Shown here: positions 17,096-24,071 of the stretch, in pieces | How positions within the stretch are numbered: position 1 is the stretch's first letter | How the letters are laid out: each line of letters opens with the position of its first letter | NCBI RefSeq assembly: GCF_040289685.1 | Contig: NZ_PSLQ01000028.1 | Span: 1 to 39,933 of the forward strand | Direction: 5' to 3' | From: Pyrinomonas sp040289685 | GTDB lineage: Bacteria > Acidobacteriota > Blastocatellia > Pyrinomonadales > Pyrinomonadaceae | Length of the DNA stretch: 39,933 nucleotides | Made by a program: the position numbers and the translations under genes | Notes under the pieces: model-generated | What the model saw: only the letters and a program-made list of their open reading frames with translations | What the model was told of the DNA's origin: nothing | Databases searched by the model: none

Positions 17096-18061
17096 TCATC
17101 GTGCGTTCGATGGCAACATAACGTCCCAGCGCACAGAGGGCGACACAAGCAGCACGCTTCTGCCTTCGACGAGCGCGCGTCCTCGTCGAAGGCTGGCTAG
17201 GCTCGCGGCAAAAGCGGCGCGCCGTGTGACGCGGGCGATCATGCGGCGTATGGTTGCGGTCGAAACCTCCGTTTGGTTTATGCCGGCGCTGGCCAATTCA
17301 TCGCGCACCTTCTCCACCGTCAACGTGCCCAGCTCGTACACGTCCGGGTAAAGGTAGAGCACGCCCTCTTCTACGACTTGCGTGTCGTAATTTATATCCA
17401 CGGTCAAAGGGGCATCGAGCCGAATGACCAGCGTGCGGTTGCTCTTCTTGGCGCGTTCGATCTGTTGCGGTGAAACGTCGAGCGCGCGCGCCGCGATGAT
17501 CTTTTCCGCCAGATCATACAGGTCGCGACGCAACATGCGAATGCAGCCGTGCGAGACGAGATTGCCAAGATCTGATGGGCCGCGAGCTTCGTGAATCAGA
17601 TAGCCGTTGCCGAGCGGTATCTTCATCTTGCCGAGCGGATTGCGTGGGTCGGAAGCGCGTATGATCTCGCCCGGACGGATGTTCTCGCGTTGTCGAACCC
17701 AGTCGCTATCAGGCGGGATCCAACTCGGGTTCCAAACGATCTCAATCGCCTGTCGTTCGCCGATGGCAATCGGGTATTCTTTCAACCCGACGCCGATCGG
17801 ATAGGTCGCTACTTCTTTGCCGCTCTGCCACAGCGTGAGGCGAAAAGCCGGAACGTTGACGGTGAGCTTGATGTTTGGGTCGCCCGGAACGAGCGCGGCC
17901 CGTTCGATCTTGCCGCCGGTGACCTTGTCGGATCGCGCGGACTCGTGCTCCTCAGCGACCGTTTGAGCCATGCTCACGGCTGGAGGCAACAGAAGTAGAA
18001 GCGCCAGCGCGGCTACTCGTTCGATCGCATGTGGAAAATTCTTCATCATCGGCGGTTTCAA
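17096..18061 (-). CDS. L,D-transpeptidase (YkuD domain), exported
   Basis: A 321-residue periplasmic enzyme that cross-links peptidoglycan or anchors proteins to it. Signal peptide at about residues 10-32 (ALALLLLLPPAVSMAQ). YkuD domain at about 65-180 with His157 (YLIHEAR) and the catalytic SHGCIRM motif (Ser170, His171, Cys173, Arg175). Before it lies VNVPAFRLTLWQSGKEVATYPIGVG in two pieces, the usual domain opening. The C-terminal 100 residues, ending in a basic tail, are unassigned. The start lies one base beyond the stop of the cREC gene, so the two are surely co-transcribed; later Mets at residues 5 and 6 are alternative starts. Confidence 0.93.
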   Translation of the reverse strand: MKPPMMKNFPHAIERVAALALLLLLPPAVSMAQTVAEEHESARSDKVTGGKIERAALVPGDPNIKLTVNVPAFRLTLWQSGKEVATYPIGVGLKEYPIAIGERQAIEIVWNPSWIPPDSDWVRQRENIRPGEIIRASDPRNPLGKMKIPLGNGYLIHEARGPSDLGNLVSHGCIRMLRRDLYDLAEKIIAARALDVSPQQIERAKKSNRTLVIRLDAPLTVDINYDTQVVEEGVLYLYPDVYELGTLTVEKVRDELASAGINQTEVSTATIRRMIARVTRRAAFAASLASLRRGRALVEGRSVLLVSPSVRWDVMLPSNAR

Positions 18062-18062
18062 C

Positions 18063-18512
18063 TCAATACCTCAAACCTGAGATGAGGATCGTGAAGGGAA
18101 TGTATTCGGCGTCGAAGCCAGCGTCTTGCAGCAACTGGATCATGCGTTGCGCGCCGACGTAGTTGAGCGAGTGAACGATGATCGTCGCTTCACGCTGGCG
18201 ATCGGCGTGTTCAGCCAACCAACAGGCCACTCTGTATCCGGTCATGTCCTCTTCCTCTTTGTAGTTGAACGCGATCTGCTCGTAGTTGTGAGCCGTAAGA
18301 TCGTGATCGAGAAAGATCAAGCCGTAGTCGCGCGTCTCAAGCCAGCGGATCGCTTCGCGCACGTCGCACGTGACATCCATCTGACGCCCGCTGAAGCGAG
18401 ACCGAAACCACGCGCAACGCCCCTTGTCATCTTCGACGAGGAGGATGCGCGCGCGTTTGTCGCCTGTCAGCTCCGTGCGTTCGTCGCCTGTCAGCTCGCC
18501 GCGTTCTTTCAT
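18063..18512 (-). CDS. Cyclic-phosphate processing receiver-domain (cREC) protein
   Basis: A 149-residue single-domain protein related to receiver domains. ILLVEDDKGRCAWF (Asp28, Asp29), IFLDHDLTAHNYEQ (Asp69, His70, Asp71), TGYRVACWLAEH and ATIIVHSLNYVGAQRM (His114) match the cREC/REC group that comparative genomics ties to processing of cyclic or linear phosphates; no experiment that I know of proves the activity. The short N-terminus comes from a 24-nt tandem duplication at 18453-18500 (20 of 24 identical) that gives ELTGDER then ELTGDKR. It lies directly upstream of the L,D-transpeptidase gene with a one-base gap. Confidence 0.75.
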   Translation of the reverse strand: MKERGELTGDERTELTGDKRARILLVEDDKGRCAWFRSRFSGRQMDVTCDVREAIRWLETRDYGLIFLDHDLTAHNYEQIAFNYKEEEDMTGYRVACWLAEHADRQREATIIVHSLNYVGAQRMIQLLQDAGFDAEYIPFTILISGLRY

Positions 18513-18532
18513 CCCCTTCGTTTAATCTTCTC

Positions 18533-18562
18533 ATGACATGGCGGGCATTGACCAGTTAATAT
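18533..18562 (+). promoter_or_regulatory. Candidate promoter of xth, probably leaderless
   Basis: ATGACA at 18533-18538, 18 nt, then TAATAT at 18557-18562. Transcription would begin about at the ATG at 18570, and no ribosome binding site is present. This favours the start at 18570 over the one at 18561, which would overlap the -10 box. Confidence 0.4.
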
Positions 18563-18569
18563 GCACGCT

Positions 18570-19361
18570 ATGAGGGTAGCTACGTGGAACGTCAACTCCA
18601 TCGCCGCGCGCTTGTCGCACGTGCTGCGGTGGATGGATAGCACACAGCCGGACGTGCTCTGCTTGCAAGAGACCAAGTGCGTGGATGAACGCTTCCCGCG
18701 CGAGCCTTTTGCGGAGCGCGGTTACGGCGTGGAGACTTTCGGCGAGCGAGCCTACAACGGCGTCGCCATTCTATCGCGCTTCCTGTGCGGTGAGGTGCGG
18801 CGCGGATTCCCTGAAGAAGGATTAAACGGTGGCGCGCGTCTGATCGCGGCGACGATAAACGGCATCCGTGTGATCAACGTTTACGTGCCCAACGGACAAG
18901 CGGTCGGGTCGGCGAAGTACAGGTTCAAGTTGGAGTGGTTGCATCGTTTGCGAACTTTTCTCGATGAGCATCATCGGCCCTCCGATGAGTTGTTGCTCTG
19001 CGGCGATTTCAACGTCGCCCCGGAAGAACGGGACGTCCACGATCCTAACCTCTGGCGCGGACGCCTTCTGTTCAGTGACGAAGAGCGGCGCGCGCTCGAA
19101 CGGCTACGCGCGTGGGGACTGATCGATGCCTTCCGCTTGCACGTGCAAGATGGCGGGCAATTTACGTGGTGGGATTATCGCGCCGGCGCCTTTCGGCGCA
19201 ACGCCGGACTGCGCATCGATCACATCTGGGCGTCGCCGCCCGTCGCCGCAAGATGCGTTGCCGCATGGATCGACCGTGAGCCGCGCGGTTGGGAGCATCC
19301 ATCGGACCACGCGCCAGTGGTCGCCCAATTCTCCGATTCCTCAGATGCGCTGACGATCTGA
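18570..19361 (+). CDS. xth: Exodeoxyribonuclease III (AP endonuclease)
   Basis: A 263-residue DNA-repair enzyme of the exonuclease III/APE family, cutting at abasic sites and removing 3'-blocked ends. It begins ATWNVNSIAARL, then LCLQETKCVDE (metal-binding Glu), NGVAILSR, NVYVPNGQ (Tyr), CGDFNVAPEERDVHDP (Asp and Asn of the active site), LRIDHIWAS and the final SDHAPV His-Asp motif. All catalytic residues are present. Length and spacing are normal. The first ATG at 18561 is less likely than that at 18570. The gene diverges from the cREC operon. Confidence 0.94.
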   Translation: MRVATWNVNSIAARLSHVLRWMDSTQPDVLCLQETKCVDERFPREPFAERGYGVETFGERAYNGVAILSRFLCGEVRRGFPEEGLNGGARLIAATINGIRVINVYVPNGQAVGSAKYRFKLEWLHRLRTFLDEHHRPSDELLLCGDFNVAPEERDVHDPNLWRGRLLFSDEERRALERLRAWGLIDAFRLHVQDGGQFTWWDYRAGAFRRNAGLRIDHIWASPPVAARCVAAWIDREPRGWEHPSDHAPVVAQFSDSSDALTI

Positions 19362-19440
19362 TGCTTGCTTTGATGGCGGCTGAAGTCGAAAGTCAGCGAA
19401 GAGAGCGCGGATTGGTGAAGAGCGCTCAACGGCAAGAAGA

Positions 19441-21468
19441 ATGACCCCGCTGGAGATCGTTCAACTCGTCGGCTACAGCACGGGTGCCGCGTTGCATCTG
19501 TGGATCGGCAAGCTTTTGCTAAGCAAGCGGCGCGGTGCACTCGAGCGCGTGTTGCTCCTGCTGACGGTAGCCGTTGGGCTGTGGCACGCGAGCAATTTCG
19601 CGCTCGTTCTGCGTCGCGCGCTCGGCGTGGAGCGTTGGAGCGCTTGGCCGCGCGTGGCTGACACGGTGGCCGTCGTCTCAATCACGCTTGCCTATTCGCT
19701 CTTGCTTCACGTGCACCTTCACTTGTGGGCGAACGCGCGACATAGAGCCTTTACGCGCTTCGAGCGGATCAGAGTCTGCCTTTCGTACATTCCGCTCCTG
19801 TTCTTGACGATCGCCGTGCCGCCGATATGGAACGGCCCCTATGCGCCGATGTTCGAGAAGCTCGCGCACTTGGTCTTGCCTTTCGCCCTCTGGGCCGCTT
19901 ACGTCCTCTTTCTCGTGGCTGGAACAGATCTGCTGATCGCGCGCGCAAGCCGTGAGGCGAGCCAGCGAAGGCTGATGATCACGCTCGCCAGCTCTTTCAT
20001 CATCATCGCTGCGCTCATTCTCGCCGTCTACGCTGTTGGCGTCGGTGCGCGATCGCCGTGGGGCGCGTACTTGCAGACGATGGCCAACCTTGGTTCGCTC
20101 TTGCCGACGGCGTTGCTTGCGTATCACATCTACCGTTACCGTTACCTGGAGCTGATCATTGAACGCAGCTTGTTCGTTGCCGTCTTCGCCGTTTTTATCT
20201 TGCTCTTCTACCTTTATGGCGTGCGGGCGTTCGGCGATTGGTTGACAAAAGCCTACGGTCTGCGCGAGGGAGCAGTGGAAGCGCTGTTGATCTTGGCGCT
20301 TGCGCTCGTTGCCGTTCCGTTGCACCGTTGGTTACGAGGTTGGGTGCACGAACTCTTCGCCCGCGAAACTGAAGTCTATCGTGATCTGCTCGGCAAGGCC
20401 GAACGGCAGCGATGGTCGCGCGAGCGTCTACTGGAATTCCTCGCCGCGGCGGCGCGAAGGATCGAGGGCGCGCTTGGCGTGGAACAGGTCGCCTTCATCG
20501 TCCCGTTCGCTTCTGGCGATGGGAACACAGGAGCATGGGAAGCGAAGCTGTGGGAACGCGCTCACGCGTGCGACTGGCTTGAAGCCGATGATGCGCTTGC
20601 CGAACGAGGGTGGAGTGCGGCACGCGCGCTTCGTTGGGGTGACGAACTGCTCGGTCTCATGTTGGTCAAGGCCCATGAGATCGCGCCTGAAGCGCGCGGC
20701 GCGCTGGACGTTTTGGCTGGACAGATCGCGCTCGTCATTCGAGACTGTCGCTTGATTGAGGAGAACATCGCTTTGGAGCGCGAACTAGCCCACGGCGAAC
20801 GGCTGGCAGCACTTGGGCGAATGGCGGCTACAGTCGCGCATGAGATCAAAAACCCACTCGCTGCGATCAAAGCGATCGCACAAGTGATGCGCGAAGATGA
20901 GAGCTTGCGCAAAGAGTATGAGCGCGACCTTGAGTTGATCGTCGGCGAGGCGGATCGCTTGAGTCGGACGCTCAATCAACTGCTCAGTTTCGCGCGACGC
21001 TCACCGGTCGCGGAAACGATGAACAGGCGGGCCAGCGAACTGGTCCAGCAAACGATCGCCCTCTTTCAAGCCGAAGCAGCGCAACGCGGCATCAGCTTGG
21101 AACAGCGTATCGAAGCGGATTTCGTGCTCAACGCCCAGCAAGCAGAAGCCGTGCGCGATGCTTTATTCAATCTCGTCGCCAACGCCATGCAAGCGTTGCA
21201 GACGAGCGGGCGCGTCCGGCTAGATCTTGTGGCGCAAGAGAAAGCGATCGTCTTTCGCGTCACAGACGATGGTCCGGGCATCCCTGCGCATTTGCGCGAG
21301 AAGATTTGGGAGCCTTTCTTCACGACGCGCCAGCGCGGCACGGGACTGGGATTGGCCATCGTCCGCAAACGCATGGAGGAGGTCGGCGGCAGCGCGCGGC
21401 TCGTTGCGGAAGAGAACGGCGGCGGCGCATGCTTTGAGTTGCTTTTGCCTAGCGTCGGGCCAAGCTGA
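19441..21468 (+). CDS. Membrane histidine kinase (NtrB/PrsK-like)
   Basis: A 675-residue sensor kinase. The first ~290 residues hold about eight hydrophobic segments (for example LLLTVAVGLWHASNFALVL, LPFALWAAYVLFLVAGTDLL), followed by a soluble GAF-like linker (about 310-450). The kinase core has the H-box ATVAHEIKNPLAAIKAI with phosphorylated His467, the N-box FNLVANAMQAL, DDGPGIP and GTGLGLAI. The core is of the NtrB class that usually drives NtrC-type regulators, and one is encoded 2.6 kb downstream with a PEP-CTERM gene between. This layout resembles PrsK of PEP-CTERM systems; the pairing is inference. It is preceded by a modest AAGAAG ribosome binding site. Confidence 0.9.
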   Translation: MTPLEIVQLVGYSTGAALHLWIGKLLLSKRRGALERVLLLLTVAVGLWHASNFALVLRRALGVERWSAWPRVADTVAVVSITLAYSLLLHVHLHLWANARHRAFTRFERIRVCLSYIPLLFLTIAVPPIWNGPYAPMFEKLAHLVLPFALWAAYVLFLVAGTDLLIARASREASQRRLMITLASSFIIIAALILAVYAVGVGARSPWGAYLQTMANLGSLLPTALLAYHIYRYRYLELIIERSLFVAVFAVFILLFYLYGVRAFGDWLTKAYGLREGAVEALLILALALVAVPLHRWLRGWVHELFARETEVYRDLLGKAERQRWSRERLLEFLAAAARRIEGALGVEQVAFIVPFASGDGNTGAWEAKLWERAHACDWLEADDALAERGWSAARALRWGDELLGLMLVKAHEIAPEARGALDVLAGQIALVIRDCRLIEENIALERELAHGERLAALGRMAATVAHEIKNPLAAIKAIAQVMREDESLRKEYERDLELIVGEADRLSRTLNQLLSFARRSPVAETMNRRASELVQQTIALFQAEAAQRGISLEQRIEADFVLNAQQAEAVRDALFNLVANAMQALQTSGRVRLDLVAQEKAIVFRVTDDGPGIPAHLREKIWEPFFTTRQRGTGLGLAIVRKRMEEVGGSARLVAEENGGGACFELLLPSVGPS

Positions 21469-21508
21469 AGATCGCTTCCGTCGACGCTTGCAGTGGCGGA
21501 CTGCTCGC

Positions 21509-22153
21509 TTAGCGGTTCATCGCACGTCGTCGTAGGGCGAATCCGGCTAGCCCCGTCCCAAGCAGCAGAAGGGTCGTCGGCTCCGGCACCGGCGTGAAGT
21601 TGTAATCGACGTTCTCGACGAGGTACTGTCTCTGACCGTCCAAAAGAAAGGTGCGTAAATAGACGGTCGCAATCCCTGCTCCTATGAGATCGAAGCTGAA
21701 GACGTAACCGCCAGGGCAGCCTGAAATAGTGCTTGTCGTGCAACCGCGCAAAAGGCCCTGAAAGGAGAAGGGCGTAGTAACCGAGAAGCGTTCCGGGGCC
21801 GACACGGGCGGGATGTTTAAACTTGCCGTGAAGCGCAAGAACCCGTCGTAGTAGATCGGGTTGTAACTGTTCCCGTTGACCGTCGCCGTGCCGGACCGCA
21901 CGTCCAGCCCGACGTTGTAGGTCGAAACGTTAACCGTGTCGCCAGCTCGGTACCAATCGGTGGCACCGTGCCCGTAATTGACCGCGCCGGTGAGCGTCGC
22001 TCCGCCGCCTTGAAGCTGAAACGGACCGCCCATGATCCGCCCGACGCTGGCGCTTCCATTCGTGATGGTGATTTGATCGGCGCGCGTCACGGCAAAGGGC
22101 GCCAAAAACAAAGAGAGGAAGGGAGCGATGGCTAGAAGTCTAAGCTTGAACAT
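21509..22153 (-). CDS. PEP-CTERM sorting domain protein
   Basis: A 214-residue exported protein. Signal peptide at 1-25 (LLAIAPFLSLFLAPFAVTRA), then a Gly/Thr/Asn-rich beta-type body, and the sorting tail VPEPTTLLLLGTGLAGFALR (about 189-208) followed by basic RRRAMNR: the PEP motif, hydrophobic segment and charged end cut by exosortase. The cysteines at about 138 and 146 may form a disulfide. The ATG at 22153 begins the signal peptide and has AAGGAGA ten bases upstream; an upstream ATG would add 48 residues without sense. No exosortase is in the window. It converges with the kinase gene 40 nt away. Confidence 0.92.
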   Translation of the reverse strand: MFKLRLLAIAPFLSLFLAPFAVTRADQITITNGSASVGRIMGGPFQLQGGGATLTGAVNYGHGATDWYRAGDTVNVSTYNVGLDVRSGTATVNGNSYNPIYYDGFLRFTASLNIPPVSAPERFSVTTPFSFQGLLRGCTTSTISGCPGGYVFSFDLIGAGIATVYLRTFLLDGQRQYLVENVDYNFTPVPEPTTLLLLGTGLAGFALRRRAMNR

Positions 22154-22251
22154 TGACTCGAGGTCTCCTTGTGGTTTCAACTCCGGACCAAAAACGAGCC
22201 GATTCGCGACGGAGGATGAAAGTCGGGGGTCGTGGTTTCGTCGCCTTGGAA

Positions 22252-22283
22252 AATATATTTTGAAAGCGCGGGCGCTTCCAAAA
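22252..22283 (-). promoter_or_regulatory. Promoter with overlapping palindrome, PEP-CTERM gene
   Basis: Read on the minus strand, TTGGAA (22281-22276), an 18-nt spacer and TATATT (22257-22252) make a good vegetative promoter about 100 nt before the gene start. Spacer and -35 overlap a palindrome with 12-base arms, TTTTGAAAGCGC (22258-22269) and GCGCTTCCAAAA (22272-22283), one mismatch. That is a likely operator or attenuating hairpin. Confidence 0.45.
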
Positions 22284-22450
22284 ATCCCTCCTCCCAAACG
22301 GCCCGGCGGACCTTCGCAACAAGCCGCTTTTGATCTTGGGTCGAAAGCATCGGGTGTCGCGTTTCAGCGAGTCTATTGTATGTAAATTTTTGCTGGTTGT
22401 CGTGCGTTGCTTTGGTCGGATGCCGTGCTTCAGCATGATAATTCGCTGCT

Positions 22451-22558
22451 GTCAACAAGCGCGTCGAAGCGTTGGGCATTGCTCTATCAAGGATCATCAG
22501 GACGTACTCAGAGGCAGCCCAAGTCAACAAGCGCATCGAAGCGTTGGGCATTGCTCTA
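22451..22558. repeat. 36-nt direct-repeat pair A with 36-nt spacer
   Basis: Copies at 22451-22486 and 22523-22558, starting GTCAACAAGCGC and ending GGGCATTGCTCTA, differ at one base (the 13th). Identity stops sharply at both ends: flanking bases differ on each side. The spacer 22487-22522 is 36 nt and unrelated. The 16 nt at 22399-22414, one 72-nt step earlier, match the 3' end of the unit at 11 positions, a possible degenerate copy. The geometry is that of a minimal CRISPR array. Confidence 0.75.
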
Positions 22559-23055
22559 GGTGGACGCCGTGTTTCCTTGGTCGTCGAATGCGGCGGAGTT
22601 TGCGAAGGTCTTTTGCGTCCCTTCAACACAAGTGGTTTTGAGCGGTTCAAGATGCCGGGCTTGGTAGGACGGGACGGTTGTTTGCGCCGCCGTTGAAACT
22701 GGTTGAAGCTTTTGCCTCGCACGAAGCGGGAGCGAGCAGGGCGGCGTTGTGCGAGATGTACGAGTCGGTCAAGCCAAAGATTTCGCATCGCGCGCAGCAC
22801 GTCCGGCGTGTTTACTGTTGCGGCCCGCAGAGTTGAAAGCGGCCTCATCTGCATGCTCTCCCCCGATCAAGCGGTTGGTCGGACGCGGAATTTAACCGGG
22901 AGCCTTGGCGCTACTTGCGCCGTCTTAACGAACGGTGTGAACGGCGGCGAGTCAGCAGTGGTGCGGAACAGCGGACCCACAACCTCCGGTGGTCGCAACA
23001 CAACTGCTTGTGGTCACTTTGCTGAGGCTTTGCCGCTAGACGCCGGTGGAGGAAG

Positions 23056-23163
23056 GGAGATAAGGGGCTTGCTTGTGGCCAGCGTGCTGAGACGCGCCCC
23101 ATCACCTTGAGTTTCAAGGTCAAATCCGGAGATAAGGGGCTTGCTTGTGGCCAGCGTGCTGAG
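23056..23163. repeat. 36-nt direct-repeat pair B with 36-nt spacer
   Basis: Copies at 23056-23091 and 23128-23163, starting GGAGATAAGGGG and ending CCAGCGTGCTGAG, are identical over all 36 nt, with different bases on both sides. The spacer 23092-23127 is 36 nt. A degraded copy at 22991-23026 shares 22 of 36 positions, mostly in the 3' half (GCTTGTGG and TGCTGAG), as seen for worn terminal CRISPR repeats. The unit is not related to pair A. Confidence 0.75.
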
Positions 23164-23258
23164 GCCTCGTCCCGCTGCGGATAGGTAGCACGGTCGCTGG
23201 GTCTTTCGGGAAGCGATGATGAGCGCTTTCCCGGTCGAGCGAGCAAGCGTCTGTGCAA

Positions 23259-23273
23259 AGGCACTTGTGTCGC
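23259..23273 (+). promoter_or_regulatory. Possible sigma-54 promoter of the exported protein gene
   Basis: AGGCAC, five bases, TCGC: GG and GC are ten bases apart as required for -24/-12 sites, with one mismatch in each box. It lies 137 nt before the gene at 23410 and next to an NtrC-type activator gene. No upstream activator sites were identified. Confidence 0.25.
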
Positions 23274-23409
23274 CGCGAAACTTGGAAGGCGGGATCCGAG
23301 CGTATCGCGCGCTGCCGGCTGATTCGGGGAGCTGTAAAATTCGGAGGTTAGGATACGAGCGTTTCGCTGTTGTGTGCTGAACGATCGAGGTGAAGGAGGA
23401 TCGAGAGAG

Positions 23410-23973
23410 ATGAAGCGAAAGATGATTTGCGCTTTGGTCTTCTTCTTCGTGTTGGCGACAAACATCGTCGCGCAAGAGACGCGGGTTGAACGCACGCCGT
23501 CGAGCCGCGCGGAGTTCGATATGGAGATCTACTTGATCGTCGGATCGAAGACGGGCGCCGAGACGCGCTTGCCGTCGAGCCTAACTCCCGTGCTCAAACG
23601 ATTGTGTGCGGAACTTCCGCTGAACAGTTATCGGATCGGCCTGAAGCTTCTCGGCAAAGTGACGAGCGGGACTACCTTCCAGCTTTCGGGCGTGCGCTAC
23701 TCAGCCGACTTCTTACAGAGACTTGCCGAAAGCAAGATCCATTACCTCATCAGAGGGTCACTCAAAGACTTCGCTTCATCCCCGGTTTTGACGGCGGAGC
23801 TGTCGCTGAGATTGCCATTTCGCGCGCCCGACATGCATTCCGAGGTCGAAAACGTCGGTATATCGAGCAGCTTCTTCGTGCGCGAAGATGAACCGATCAT
23901 CGCCGGGAGCTTGGATTTGGCGACCGGCGAGAGCCTGATTTGGGTGATCAACTTGCGTCGCGCGTCGTCGTGA
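23410..23973 (+). CDS. Exported protein of unknown function
   Basis: A 187-residue protein with a signal peptide (MICALVFFFVLATNIVAQ, residues 5-22). The mature part starts with a coil-like stretch and then EIYLIVGSK, LPSSLTPVLKRLCAELP and YRIGLKLLGKVTSGTTFQLSG, an alternating pattern suggesting a small alpha/beta periplasmic domain, with ESLIWVINLRR near the end. I do not recognise the family; similar exported proteins sit near secretin or pilus genes in some Acidobacteria, but none is here. AAGGAGGA ends 9 bases before the ATG and settles the start. It lies 98 nt upstream of the NtrC-type gene and may be co-transcribed with it. Confidence 0.75.
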   Translation: MKRKMICALVFFFVLATNIVAQETRVERTPSSRAEFDMEIYLIVGSKTGAETRLPSSLTPVLKRLCAELPLNSYRIGLKLLGKVTSGTTFQLSGVRYSADFLQRLAESKIHYLIRGSLKDFASSPVLTAELSLRLPFRAPDMHSEVENVGISSSFFVREDEPIIAGSLDLATGESLIWVINLRRASS

Positions 23974-24071
23974 ATTTGCGCTTCGATTTCACATCCCGTT
24001 CGTGGCAAACTGGCATACTGCGCGCGGAACAGTTCCCCGCACGCAAAGACCGTTGGCTGGGAGAGCAGGAA

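Larger units (their letters stand above)
22154..23409. other. Gene-poor 1.2-kb region with repeats
   Basis: No gene is supported here. Open frames on both strands have Arg/Pro/Ser-rich translations typical of GC-rich noncoding DNA. The region holds the PEP-CTERM promoter, the two exact 36-nt repeat pairs, weaker related copies (CGGGTGTCGCGTTTCAGCGA near 22350 and CGGATGCCGTGCTTCAGCAT near 22417), and a possible sigma-54 site. Confidence 0.6.

Noticed and set aside
22177..22854. Minus-strand open frame of 225 codons with repeated AMPNAS.RLLT
   Set aside because: Repeat pair A in translation; the frame runs across the promoter of the PEP-CTERM gene and has no family character.
22340..23170. 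Calling the repeat region a functional CRISPR array
   Set aside because: Only two units per repeat type, two unrelated repeat sequences, and no cas gene in the window. The geometry is reported as a finding, not as a CRISPR feature.
22911..23495. Long minus-strand open frame with the repeated peptide SARWPQASPLSP
   Set aside because: The peptide repeat is only the translation of repeat pair B (72 is a multiple of 3). The frame overlaps the start of the exported protein gene, has no ribosome binding site, and its composition is that of noncoding GC-rich DNA.
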